In this document: positions 28,505-37,606 of the stretch, one piece after another
Layout: each line of letters opens with the position of its first letter
Numbering within the stretch: the first letter of the stretch is position 1
Origin: Conchocele bisecta
Taxonomy: Eukaryota > Mollusca > Bivalvia > Lucinida > Thyasiridae
NCBI GenBank assembly: GCA_029237695.1
Contig: CM055272.1
Span: forward strand, 9,536,042 to 9,600,041
Length of the DNA: 64,000 bases
Direction of reading: 5' to 3'
Made by a program: the position numbers and the translations under genes
Notes under the pieces: generated by a model
What the model saw: the letters and a program-made list of their open reading frames with translations, nothing else
Databases searched by the model: none
Told to the model about the DNA's origin: nothing

Positions 28505-29562
28505 CCTGCCCTTGACCCCGGCCCTTGACCCCGACCGTCTTGGGGGTGCTCTTGATGATACCCGTGTTCAGGTTCTCGTTGTAGCCGATTTTTTTATCGG
28601 CTGTGGCGATTACGATCTTATTATTGTAACCGTAAACCGGGTCGTCTCGTAGTATCATATTGGTCGGCGCCAGATAAAGACCTGTTGCAAATTTATAGTT
28701 TACTGGGGTGCTGGCATTCTGCAAAACGTCTTGATACCGCTTCATCGCCGCCGGGAGGTCCACCGGAGAGGAGATGGCGTCCAAGAATTTGCCAAGAATT
28801 ATTTTTTCGCGTCAAACGCCGTCCCGTCTCCTATTATAGAACTGCGCACTTGCGCCTGTGAGCCGAGGATGGCCCAGATGTATGTGCGAATGGAGTCGTT
28901 GAGGCGGGAAATCCCAGCATGTGTGAAAGTTTTTTGTTTTTCTTCCACAAATGTTGTCCACACTCTAGATATGTCTGCGATGTGTATGAATGCGTCTTTC
29001 TCACTGAAGAAAGGTTTCACCCGCCCTCCATGATCTAACCTATAATCTCCGGCAGGTGTCCAAAACATTGTGAACCTGCCTAGACCAACGTTAGGCTTGT
29101 CCACCTTTTGTCTGAAATCTGTTGTCGGTGAAACCCCAAACTCGTTGCACAATTTAGCGAAGGCCCTAGAGTCGTAGGTGTTGGATTGCCAGTTAAAAGC
29201 GGAGTCTTGAGGAAGAGGTGTTTTCATTTCCGCTAGAACGCGCCGTGTCTGATAGTAAAAATGAAATTGAAACAACGATTTCAACATTGGATTGTCCTTA
29301 CCGAGTAATTCGGATGAAAACCCACACCCAGAGCTCGCGCACCACACTGCAAAGTTTAATTGGTTTTGCCACCAATCCATCGGTGTTGTCTTCCACGCCA
29401 CCAGTCAGCTGCGTTGTTCACATCGATATTGCCAGTTATTACGGGGTTTGTATACTCGTAGGTCAAATCTAGAAAACGGGCTTCGAACTTGTCCCCATCC
29501 ATTGTGACGCATATGTCTTGCCGACCTAACACGAGGTCTTTTAAACCGTAGCGTTTCACCAT
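28476..29562 (-). pseudogene. Conserved Polinton virion-type gene (unassigned)
   Basis: ATG at 29,562 begins MVKRYGLKDLVLGRQDICVT and continues to NIDVNNAADW. A shift near 29,400 leads into TTPMDWWQNQLNFAVWCASS, RVLAEMKTPLPQD, FGVSPTTDFRQ and IRTYIWAILGSQAQVRSS, ending at an in-frame TAA after TAFDAKK (28,799). A further shift leads to ISSPVDLPAAMKRYQDVLQ and LYLAPTNMILRDDPVYGYN. These blocks occur in the same order in a single ~370-residue protein of other invertebrate Polintons. At least three lesions here. Function is not known to me; the position beside the capsid genes suggests a virion component. Confidence 0.6.
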
Positions 29563-29660
29563 CTTTTACAGTGAATAATATATATCTCTAATATCCTGGA
29601 TATCTAATAAATTTCCAACATAAACAGAATTGAACCCAAAATCTTTTGAAAGTATATTAC
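29563..29660. promoter_or_regulatory. Divergent intergenic region
   Basis: AT-rich, 98 bp, between start codons at 29,562 (-) and 29,661 (+). It contains AATAATATATATCT (29,575) and a CCTGGATATC run. A bidirectional promoter is likely by position only. Confidence 0.35.
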
Positions 29661-30354
29661 CATGTTTGCTACTATCACTAACGTTCAAAAAGAGAGTTGT
29701 GAACTTCAGAAGTCAATCGACAACTGCTGAGGAAAACGCCGGGTAGGCCTCAGATCAATCACCTTCACGGTTGGATGGCAGAATGTGGGGAAGAGCGAAG
29801 GGTTTGGTTTTACTATGAGAAGGATGGACAACAAGTAGGTGTAAAGCTGCCTCACGGACTGTGGGGAATAAGACAGCTCATAGACTTTGTTTCCACAGAG
29901 CTTGACGGTATAGTCAACCTCACAGTATCGAAGGCTACCGGACTTGCAACAATGACCATCAGCCCAGACCACCAGATAATGATCTCCCTGATGTTGGGTA
30001 TTCAACTCGGTTTTAGAGAGACATACTCCGCAAATAAAGGAGTGTTTGTCTCGGGGTGAGTACGTCGGTGATAACCCGGTGGACTTCGTCTTCACGAAAA
30101 ATCTCAGTGTACACCTGGATCGGGTGAACACATCGTACAACATGTTAGACGGATCTCCCTGCACATTACTGAAAACCGTGCAAGCCAGTGATTGTTCCTT
30201 TGGGGAGACTGTGACCTTAGACTTCCCACGTCCTGAGATGAAAGTTTTGGAATCGGGACATATCCACGAATTTACGGTCTCTATTCTTGATGATCAAGCG
30301 AGAGAGTTGAAGAGCTATTACCCGATTTCGGTCGTCCTAGAAATTTCCAATTGA
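29661..30354 (+). pseudogene. Candidate minor capsid (penton-like) protein, Polinton 2
   Basis: Begins MFATITNVQKESCELQKSID, then an in-frame TGA (about 29,727), then KRRVGLRSITFTVGWQNVG. A shift near 29,800 leads to LPHGLWGIRQLIDFVSTEL and a second shift near 30,050 to VGDNPVDFVFTKNLSVHLD, ending PISVVLEISN-stop. Without breaks it would be about 230 residues. The order matches a conserved Polinton gene rich in beta strands, compatible with the single jelly-roll minor capsid protein; the penton assignment is my inference, not a motif-based call. It precedes the fibre-like gene by 57 bp on the same strand. Confidence 0.55.
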
Positions 30355-30375
30355 GTATAGGTGCCCCCAATATTA

Positions 30376-30410
30376 TAATTTAATTTTATAATTTTCTTAA
30401 AATTAATTAT
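30376..30410 (+). promoter_or_regulatory. Candidate promoter motif before fibre-like gene
   Basis: TAATTTTCTTAAAATTAA lies just upstream of the ATG at 30,412. The same sequence in the other orientation precedes the gene starting at 24,545. Confidence 0.4.
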
Positions 30411-30411
30411 T

Positions 30412-33086
30412 ATGAGTATATACGGACCAGGTAGTTCTTCCAATTCCAATCGCGATTGGGTGACAGATATAAATCCGAAGAATTTGGAACCGGCAGAAGG
30501 GGGATTCATCCCGACAGAGAGTGACTTTTTAGCTTGACTATTCGAAGAATAAGCAGAGCTTATGTTGTCACCCCGGCGTCAGCGTCGGCGTCACCATCAC
30601 GCCTTGGTTAAGGTTTTTAGTCAACCTTGTATATGGAATACTACTGGCCCTACACCCACCATACTTGGACAACTTCATCTCCTAGTGATGTACATCAATA
30701 ACCCCTGATCTATATTTGACCTTGACCTACATTTCCTTTTGAATTACTTGGTTAATTCCCCTTGGTTAAGGTTTTTAGTCAACCTTGGTTAAGGTTTTTA
30801 GTCAAGCTTGTATATGCAATACTACTGGCCCTACACCCACCATACTTGGACAACTTCATCTCCTAGTGATGCACATCAATAACCTCATCATATTTGACCT
30901 TGACCTACATTTCCTCTTGAATTACTTACTTAATTCCCCTTGGTTAATGGTTTTTAGTCAACCTTGGTTATGGTTTTTTTTTCAAGCTTGTACATTGAAT
31001 ACTATTGTGCATCCAGACACCATACTTCGACAACCTTTTCTCATAGATATGTACATCAATAACCCCTGATCTATATTTGACCTTGACCTACATTTCCTCT
31101 TCAATTACTTACTTAATTCCTTTTGGTTAAGGTTTTTAGTCAACCTTCTATATGGAATACTACTGGTTCTACACCCACCATACTTGGACAACTTCATCTC
31201 CTAGTGATGTACATCAACAAGCCCTGATCTATATTTTACCTTGACCTACATTTCCTCTTGAATTACTTACTTAATTCCCCTTGGTTAACGTTTTTAGTCA
31301 AGCTTGTAGATGGAATACTCCTGGCCCTACACCAACCATACTTGGACAACTTCATCTCCTAGTGATGTACATCGACAACCCCTGACCTATATTTGACCTT
31401 GACCTACATTTAACCTTGAATTACTTAGTTAATTCCCCTTGGTTACTCGACCTTGGTTAAGCTTTTTACTCAAGCTTGTACATGGAATACTATTGTGCAT
31501 ACACCAACCATACTTGGACAACTTCATCTCCCAGTGATGTACATCAACAACCCCTGACCTATATTTGACCTTGACCTACATTTAACCTTAACTTACTTAC
31601 TTAATTCCCCTTGGTTAAGGTTTTTACTCAACCTTGGTTAAGGTTTTTAGTCAAGCTTGTAGATGGAATACTATTGTGCATACAGACACCATACATGTAC
31701 ATCAATAACCCCTGACCTTTATTTTACCTTCACCTACATTTAACCTTGAATTACTTGGTTAATGTTTATAGTCAAGCTTGTATATGGAATACTTCTGGGC
31801 CTACATCAACCATACTTGGGACAACTTCATCTCCTAGTGATGTACATCAATAATCCCTGACCTATATTTGACCTTGACCTACTTTTATCCTTGGATTACT
31901 TAGTTATCTCCCCTTGGTTACGGTTTTTAGTCAAGCTTGTATATGGAATACTCCTGGGCCTACAGCAACCATACTTGGAAAACTTTATCTCCTAGTGATG
32001 TACATCAATAACCCCTGACCTATATCTGACATTGACCTACATTTAACCTTGAATTACTTACATAATTTCCCTTGGTTAATGTTTTTAGTCAACCTTGGTT
32101 AAGGTTTTTATGCAGGCCGCAGCCACCTTCTTTGTCAAGCCATGTGTACATCGACAACCCTCGTAGTTGAGCTATGCTGTTCTCCTACAGCTCTTGTTAA
32201 CTACCGGAAAAACCAGATCATTGATCAATAGAACTATATCGGACGCCACAAACGAGATTCACAGGTGTATAGCACAGCTTAGAGTAGACGTCCTGACGGC
32301 AACTGCACAATTTTGCGAAGAGGCACATACAGGACTTAAGGATCTCGGCAGGAAAATAATCCAAGTTGGGGAAGAGGATCATGCATCACTTACTGAACTA
32401 GGTGGAAAAATAACCGAATTTCGTGAAAAAGCAAAGACAGATCTTACGGAAGCATATGGGGTATTGCGGGCAGAGACAAAGACTGGTCTAGAAGCGTTAA
32501 GAGAGCGAGTGGTTCGATCTATCAGAGCCATTGATGAATCATTTTTCGCGATGGGGCAAAAAATAAGCCTCGTTCGCAAAGACGCTCATAAAAAGGTTGA
32601 GGTTTCTTCCGAAAAGGTTCGTGTTGAGGCCCATACTGCTATCAAGGAGCTTGCCGCATTGTTGGACACATCTGTAGAGCAGTTTAAGTTATTGCAACAA
32701 CAAAAACGTGTCATAACAGTTTGGGCTGAGAAGCGGGGCCCATTGAATGAGGGGATCTATGAATATTCTTTCGGTGCCAAAGCGAGCAATAGATATGGGG
32801 GATACGTCATGACAACTCCCGGGACGGTTCGACGAATGGCGGTCTGCTCGGTTAATGCTAAGGGTAAACCGTGGTGGGCGCGGTCACCGTACATCTCGTA
32901 CTGGATGGTGAAGAACGGTCACTTGGAGTCAATAAACTCGCTGGACAGAATTCCGGGGTGGTTTTGTTCGCCGGTGACAATCCAATTAGACTTTCCGAAG
33001 GTAGTGTTATTAACTTTGTTACGAAAATCGCTGACCCAGCGAGTTCTTCCACTGTTGTGACATTGTTGATTGAAATAAATTTGTAA
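30412..33086 (+). pseudogene. Fibre-like coiled-coil protein, interrupted
   Basis: The N-terminal part starts MSIYGPGSSSNSNRDWVTDI and reaches TESD at 30,525. A 1.67 kb repeat element follows (30,528-32,196). The gene resumes with LTTGKTRSLINRTISDATN and a long helical coiled-coil region to about 32,705 (repeated KDLGRKI, ELGGKITEF, LRAETKTGLEALRERV), then a beta-rich domain from VITVWAEKRGPLNEGIYEY to LLIEINL-stop at 33,086. A shift near 32,870 breaks this domain. Long coiled coil plus C-terminal beta domain resembles a trimeric fibre or spike; I know relatives in other invertebrate Polintons but no proven function. Removal of the insert with one TT would keep the frame. Confidence 0.65.
30528..32196 (+). 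mobile_element. Tandem-repeat element E, copy 1
   Basis: Starts TTTAGCTTGACTATTCGAAG with a small hairpin (AGCTTGACTATTC / GAATAAGCAGAGCT), then CGGCGTC(AG)CGTCGGCGTCACC, then about nine ~170 bp units built on GGTTAAGGTTTTTAGTCAAC, CTAGTGATGTACATC and TTTGACCTTGACCTACATTT. It ends GAGCTATGCTGTTCTCCTAC then AGCTCTTG. A second full copy is at 51,254-53,289 with identical head and tail type. It entered a TT within the fibre-like gene; the reading frame fixes the boundaries. No coding capacity. Confidence 0.85.
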
Positions 33087-33107
33087 AATACCAATATATT
33101 AGATAAT

Positions 33108-33718
33108 ATGTACGAATCACCGCTTTCGAGCACGCTTCCAATACCAACAATGTTGGACCCCAATCGCGGATTGGATGATATTGGTTTTGGCGAAAGAAAT
33201 TCAGATTTTAGGTTGGATAATATCGTCGCGATGCAGGATATTCTAAAACAAGAGGGGGAAACTCGGAGCGTAAATGCTAAAAAATATAGACGAGCTGCAA
33301 ATATAGTGGAGGGGGTGAGCACCGTGCTGGCAACAATTTCTATAATGGGTAGGGCCGGAACCGCTGCATTGTTATCTACAATCGTGGCAATTCCTATTGC
33401 CGCGGGTTTGAGTGGTGTAGCCACTGGGTCGGGGTTGTTATGTATGGCGTTCAGAGTGGTGGGAAGGAAATTTGAAAATAAAAGTAGAAAGCACGACAGA
33501 ATATCGGTTCTCGCGAGGTCTAAGAAAAATAGCATCGACGTATCGTGTCCAAAGCGTTGGCCGATAACAATAATATACTTGATGTCGAGTTCGAATCGGT
33601 GGTGGAGGAGATGTCTCGATATGAGGATTTAAAAAATACTATTAGAACGAAAGCACGTGCCACCACCCTCCAGATTGAGAATACTGATTGGGATAAATTT
33701 AGGTTAAAAACTGGGTGA
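33108..33718 (+). pseudogene. Polinton membrane-hairpin protein
   Basis: ATG at 33,108. The N-terminal 40 residues contain PNRGLDDIGFGERNSDFRL. A helical part (DILKQEGETRSVNAKKYRRA) is followed by two hydrophobic helices (VLATISIMGRAGTAALLST and IPIAAGLSGVATGSGLLCM), then a basic segment HDRISVLARSKKNSID. After a shift near 33,545 a second frame continues with ILDVEFESVVEEMSRYEDL and ends at 33,718. Similar proteins (membrane hairpin followed by a helical tail) are found near the end of other invertebrate Polintons. Two palindromes, CCAACAATGTTGG (33,144) and CCAATCGCGGATTGG (33,160), lie in the first codons. Confidence 0.55.
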
Positions 33719-34112
33719 TAAAGGTGGGAGGAAAAGTTACAACACCACCGTGAGTATGTCACCATACATTTCTATAAACCACAAACTATCCAAGTAGGGA
33801 ACAGTTGTAAATTCCGCCCTCCGCCCGGGGTCCGGCTCCATCGGAGAACATAAAAAACTGTTCCTACTACTACTGTGTGTGTTTAAATCAATACACACCG
33901 TGGCCTCGATAAGGTGAAATACACTGCAGCGGTCGGATAGGAACACTGTTTAACGTTGATACAATATCGGTTTTATCTTTATAACTGACATTCTGATTTG
34001 AATTATTACTAAACGATAATACTTGCGAGCACGTAATTCCTTGTTAACCAGTCGATGCGTAGCCTGAGTGCCACCGCATGGTGGACATAGCAGTGACTCG
34101 GATCGGTATGAC
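33719..34112. other. No gene recognised before right terminal repeat
   Basis: About 400 bp with short frames on the minus strand that match no known family. An adenovirus-like protease might be expected in a Polinton, but no Cys protease motif is visible here. Confidence 0.4.
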
Positions 34113-34253
34113 AATCTGCAATAATAATTGGGGACTACAAGGCCACTTTCTCATTCAATTACCACACCAACTTTTTGTTGGTGGTAGGAGCTACATACCC
34201 GCTCAATAACAGCACAATGGTTGCTGTTATCATTTTGACTCCCTCTATACTAC
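34113..34253 (-). repeat. Right terminal inverted repeat of Polinton 2
   Basis: Pairs with 18,031-18,172. The hairpin seen in the left copy is preserved with one base lost (CACACCAACTTTTTGTTGGTGG). It ends CCCTCTATACTAC, followed by TCAGAT at 34,254-34,259. Confidence 0.9.
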
Positions 34254-36182
34254 TCAGATTGTACCAATGGCAACCAAAAATCCAAGATGGCTGCTGGTAA
34301 TTGTATGCATTAAGGATAAAGTAATATTAAAAATGTTTCTTTTCTGATAAAGGCTTGAACTGTGGTGTAATTGTAGAGAACCATAAATTATTGTTTTCAG
34401 ACTTCACAAAAATCTCAAATATGCCGAATGACCACACCAAATCCAAGATGGCCACCAGAAATCAGTATTTATAAATATTAAACTTTTAAAATATAATTTT
34501 GCAGTAACAACACAAAATTGTTGCTATAGAGAAACACAATATTTTTTAATGTGGAATTATCTCAAATTTAACCACAGGCGGCATATATATCCAAGATGGC
34601 CTCCTGAAGCTAACAGAATACGTATCAGCCCTAAGTCATACACAAAACTTACTGCATGCCAGCAACAACTCAAAACATTCCAAGCCTAGATGAACTGACA
34701 AAATAATTAATAGAGCTGATTCAATTTATAACATACCCGGTACATTTTATCACTGTTATGAATCAAAGATGAACAGCTAAAATCAACAATATGTGACATG
34801 ATCACAGGGTCAGTATTTCCTGGCCCGGGATGGTTTCTTTAGGAGGTTAGGATACTTGTGCCGAAACGTTGGAAGAGTAGGTTCTTGGTTACTGAAATAT
34901 TGTTTAGGATTAGGAAGCGCTGCTGAAACATTTCAGGAATATGTAGACCATGCTTTAATACATTACACATGCCCAGCTACAGGACGTCAAACAGTTTAAT
35001 GTGGTCTTGGATGTATATCTACCTGACATTTTGAAGCAAGCAATGAGGGAGAATCGTGCTACTGGGAATCCTGTAGATAGGAAGAATGTTGAATCAATAA
35101 CAACAGTTCCTGGAAACTGGCAGAGCTTTTTGCAATTTGTTTTCTATTTAGCATACTCAATTACTATTGACAGCAAAGAACTTTCTATCACCATGAAACA
35201 AACATACTATTATTTGATCCTCTGCTGCTAAGGATAACATATCATGGCTAGCATCGTACTCACATGAGGAGGCTGACTCACGATGCTGCATGTGGAAGAT
35301 CAAATAGGGCATTGTCACAGCAGCGTTCTCATTAAAACTGTGGATGTTGTACTTTCTTTAGCTACATTAAGACAACTCATGCCAGAACAAACAGAATTAT
35401 CTGAGCGTTGGGTTTGATACGACGCTGGAAAGACATTTTTTTGTTATCTCCCCATACACGACACATGCCGTGCATTAGGGCTAGACAGATGTCAAGCATT
35501 GTCATTGTTCCATGCATTCACATTCTGTGATACAGTGTCTGTTTTTGCTGGAAGGTGACAGAAGTCAACATGGGATAAATGGACAGTTCTTCCTTTCCAA
35601 AGGGTTCTAAGTTGTGTTGAACACATACTGCAAACTCAGGCAGCTCTTGTACAACATACACAATGTGCACTCTATCACTGTTGGGGACAAGCAATGGTGG
35701 CCAATCCAGAACCTTCCGATCCCGCCAATTGGGGTGGTAAATGAGCACAGCCGGCTGATGAATGTAATGAAAAACGTAAGTGCACTAAGGCCAGTTTATC
35801 AGCTTTTTATCTCATGTGGAAATAGTTTTAAAAATCATCTATTCCAGTCACTGAAATTTTGAGTTTCTGGGCGGCCATCTTGGATTTCTAGATAGCTGTG
35901 AGTGAAATTTGATTTTTTTTTATAATTTTATATGAATTGATTTGTCGTTCCCTATAACTCCACCAAGTTTCAGCTTTTTACCACAACCAGAACATTTTTA
36001 TATATTTTTTTATTTGCTGAACATGGAAACGGCGGCCATTTTGGATTTCTGGGTCGTCATAGGCAAAATCCGAGATGGCTCCATATCTGGAAAAAAATTA
36101 GTTTGTCATTCTCTACAACTCCACCAAATTTCATGCTTGTATCACAAAGTGAACAATCATTCTGCTGAGAACCTGGGCTAGA
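34254..36182 (+). repeat. Right part of the repeat that hosts Polinton 2
   Basis: Carries further units with ATCCAAGATGGCTGC on the plus strand (34,287, 34,440, 34,590) and, near the other end, the inverse (35,868 and 36,031). The last 310 bp pair inversely with 17,575-17,880. Between the inverted ends lies a broken gene (34,990-35,740). I infer one older element of about 2.4 kb, opened by the Polinton. Confidence 0.65.
34990..35740 (+). pseudogene. Broken member of an expanded invertebrate orphan family
   Basis: Pieces in order: VLDVYLPDILKQAM and VPGNWQSFLQFV (frame from 35,001), then SHEEADSRML, HCHSSVLIKTVD, RCQALSLFHAF and KSTWDKWTVLP in other frames up to about 35,600. This order (GNW-x-FL, then EAD-x-RM, then I-x-TVD, then a CDTVS-like block near 35,525 and a K-W-x-x-W-x-x-LP-like end) is one I know from large, uncharacterised protein families in cnidarian, echinoderm and mollusc genomes. 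Function unknown. Many stops and shifts; it lies inside a repeat, so it was probably carried by a mobile element. Confidence 0.5.
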
Positions 36183-36543
36183 TAGTAATACCCTTGATTA
36201 CTACATTGTTAGCAATTTACATATATTTGTTACGAATTACGACATCCCACAACTACTTCTATATGAGATATATGACCCAATAGTACATAGTCGTATATGT
36301 TGTATTGCAAAACAATAATGATAGCAGAAGTGATAAACATGTTTCACATAGAAAAGTTTTACACTTACCATGTTACTATGCTATAATGTGTTAGTTTTCC
36401 ATTCTGTGTGCTCATAAATCTTTGGGTATAGAATTCTCCATTATTTACAAAACATAAACAAGAAAATAATTAAGCCAACGTGATATATTACATTGCCATG
36501 GTGGAAGACTTTGTGATTCCGATCAAGTTTAAATAAAGTTTGT
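36183..36543. other. No feature recognised
   Basis: AT-rich sequence between the host repeat of Polinton 2 and a hairpin element. No coding signal. Confidence 0.4.
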
Positions 36544-36647
36544 TAGTATAACTTTCATATAACTACATGTAATACATGTAATCAATTTAGATAAGAGTTG
36601 TGGTATCTAAATTTATTACATGTATTAGTTATATGAAAGTTATACTA
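36544..36647. mobile_element. Short hairpin MITE with ~46 bp arms
   Basis: TAGTATAACTTTCATATAAC and the following 26 bp (36,544-36,590) pair with their near-perfect inverse ending GTTATATGAAAGTTATACTA at 36,647, with a ~12 bp loop. Such a sequence would form a long hairpin. No internal gene. A target duplication is not evident. Confidence 0.6.
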
Positions 36648-36761
36648 AAAAGTTTATCATATTGTGGAATAATAAAAGATTTACATGTTATGCAATAGTA
36701 GAGATTTTGTATGTTTAGATCGTTTGTCCAATAATTGGAAATATTTATACAACAATGTATT

Positions 36762-37203
36762 TTTAGCTCACCTGAGCGAAACTCATGTGAGCTATTGTTA
36801 CCGCAATGTGTCCGTCGTCGTCCGTCGTCGTCCGTCGTCGTCCGTGAACATTTTCAAACGTCTTCTCCTCGGTAACCATTGGGCCTATAGTCAACAAACT
36901 TCATGGTCATGGTCCTTAGGTAGGGGGATTACAAAATTGTTAAAATGACGTCATTACGTAATCCAAGATGGCTGCCGTCTAAAAATAGCACAAATTCTTA
37001 AAAAATCTTCTTCTCAAGAACCGCCAACCGGATTTCGACAAAACTTGGTAGGAATGATCGATGTACAATGCTCTTTCAAAGTTGTTAAAATGGTGACCCC
37101 GGGGTCAAAAATGGGCGTGGCCCGTGGGGTCAAATTGGGGTCAAATTTTATTTTTGACCGAATATGGTCATGTCATATACCAAATTGAAGGTATCAATGA
37201 GGT
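36762..37203 (+). mobile_element. Element A, truncated copy 1
   Basis: Head TTTTAGCTCACCTGAGCGAA ... GCTATTGTTACC, then (CCGTCGTCGT)n and the first ~370 bp of the tandem core (GTCTTCTCCTCGGTAACCAT, GGGCGTGGCCCGTGGGGTCA). It breaks off after GGTATCAATGAGG, so the tail is missing. Fuller copies are at 45,865 and 47,183. Confidence 0.75.
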
Positions 37204-37606
37204 TAGACACCACCAAATAGTTTTACTATATAATTTAACCGAATGCCATCCAATAAGGCCAGTCTCTCCTACTTTCACTATTCGTATGGATGCTGTGGGA
37301 CCCACTTGTACATGACCTGCAGCCAGTCTGTACTGGTTCTGCATGAACTAAAGAATAGGTTCACTTACTCCTAAGAAAGAAAAATCCAACCTTGTCATAT
37401 CCTCCAATATTGTGTACATTTTTTGGCAACGGAAACTCCGTTTACATCAAGTGACCAACAGGGTCAGTGTTTTCTTTTAAATGCTACAAATATGCTGAAA
37501 ACTGGTGTTGAAGGCACCCCAAAATGTTCCTCAAGTGAAACTGGGTAGTAATGGATCAAGATTTGCAAGCAAATGGTGTCTGTGACCTCAAAACACCCGC
37601 AATATT
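37204..37606. repeat. Dispersed repeat shared with 56,700-56,880
   Basis: The part at 37,395-37,580 (for example GTTCCTCAAGTGAAACTGGG) matches 56,700-56,880 in direct orientation with moderate divergence. In both places it directly precedes sequence related to element C. It may be an older upstream part of C. Confidence 0.55.

Larger units (their letters stand above)
18031..34253. mobile_element. Polinton/Maverick 2 (16.2 kb, TSD TCAGAT)
   Basis: Terminal inverted repeats of about 140 bp (18,031-18,172 and 34,113-34,253) start AGTAGTATAGAGGGAGTC, with the AG terminus usual for Polintons. TCAGAT flanks both sides (18,025-18,030 and 34,254-34,259), a 6 bp target duplication as expected for this class. 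Joining the flanks at one TCAGAT gives text that follows the neighbouring repeat unit at 17,688-17,735, which supports the exact boundaries. Inside are PolB, a DDE integrase, an FtsK/HerA ATPase, a major capsid remnant and several genes of the Polinton type. No adenovirus-like protease gene was found. All large genes are broken, so it is a dead copy that may still be mobilised in trans. Confidence 0.9.

Noticed and set aside
30600..32160. Regular repeats considered as a CRISPR array
   Set aside because: Units are ~170 bp, largely identical throughout without short unique spacers, and the sequence is eukaryotic with no cas genes.
33740..33946. Minus-strand frame near the right end considered as the missing Polinton protease
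   Set aside because: Only 69 codons and without a His-Asp/Glu-Cys arrangement or any recognisable adenain-like motif.
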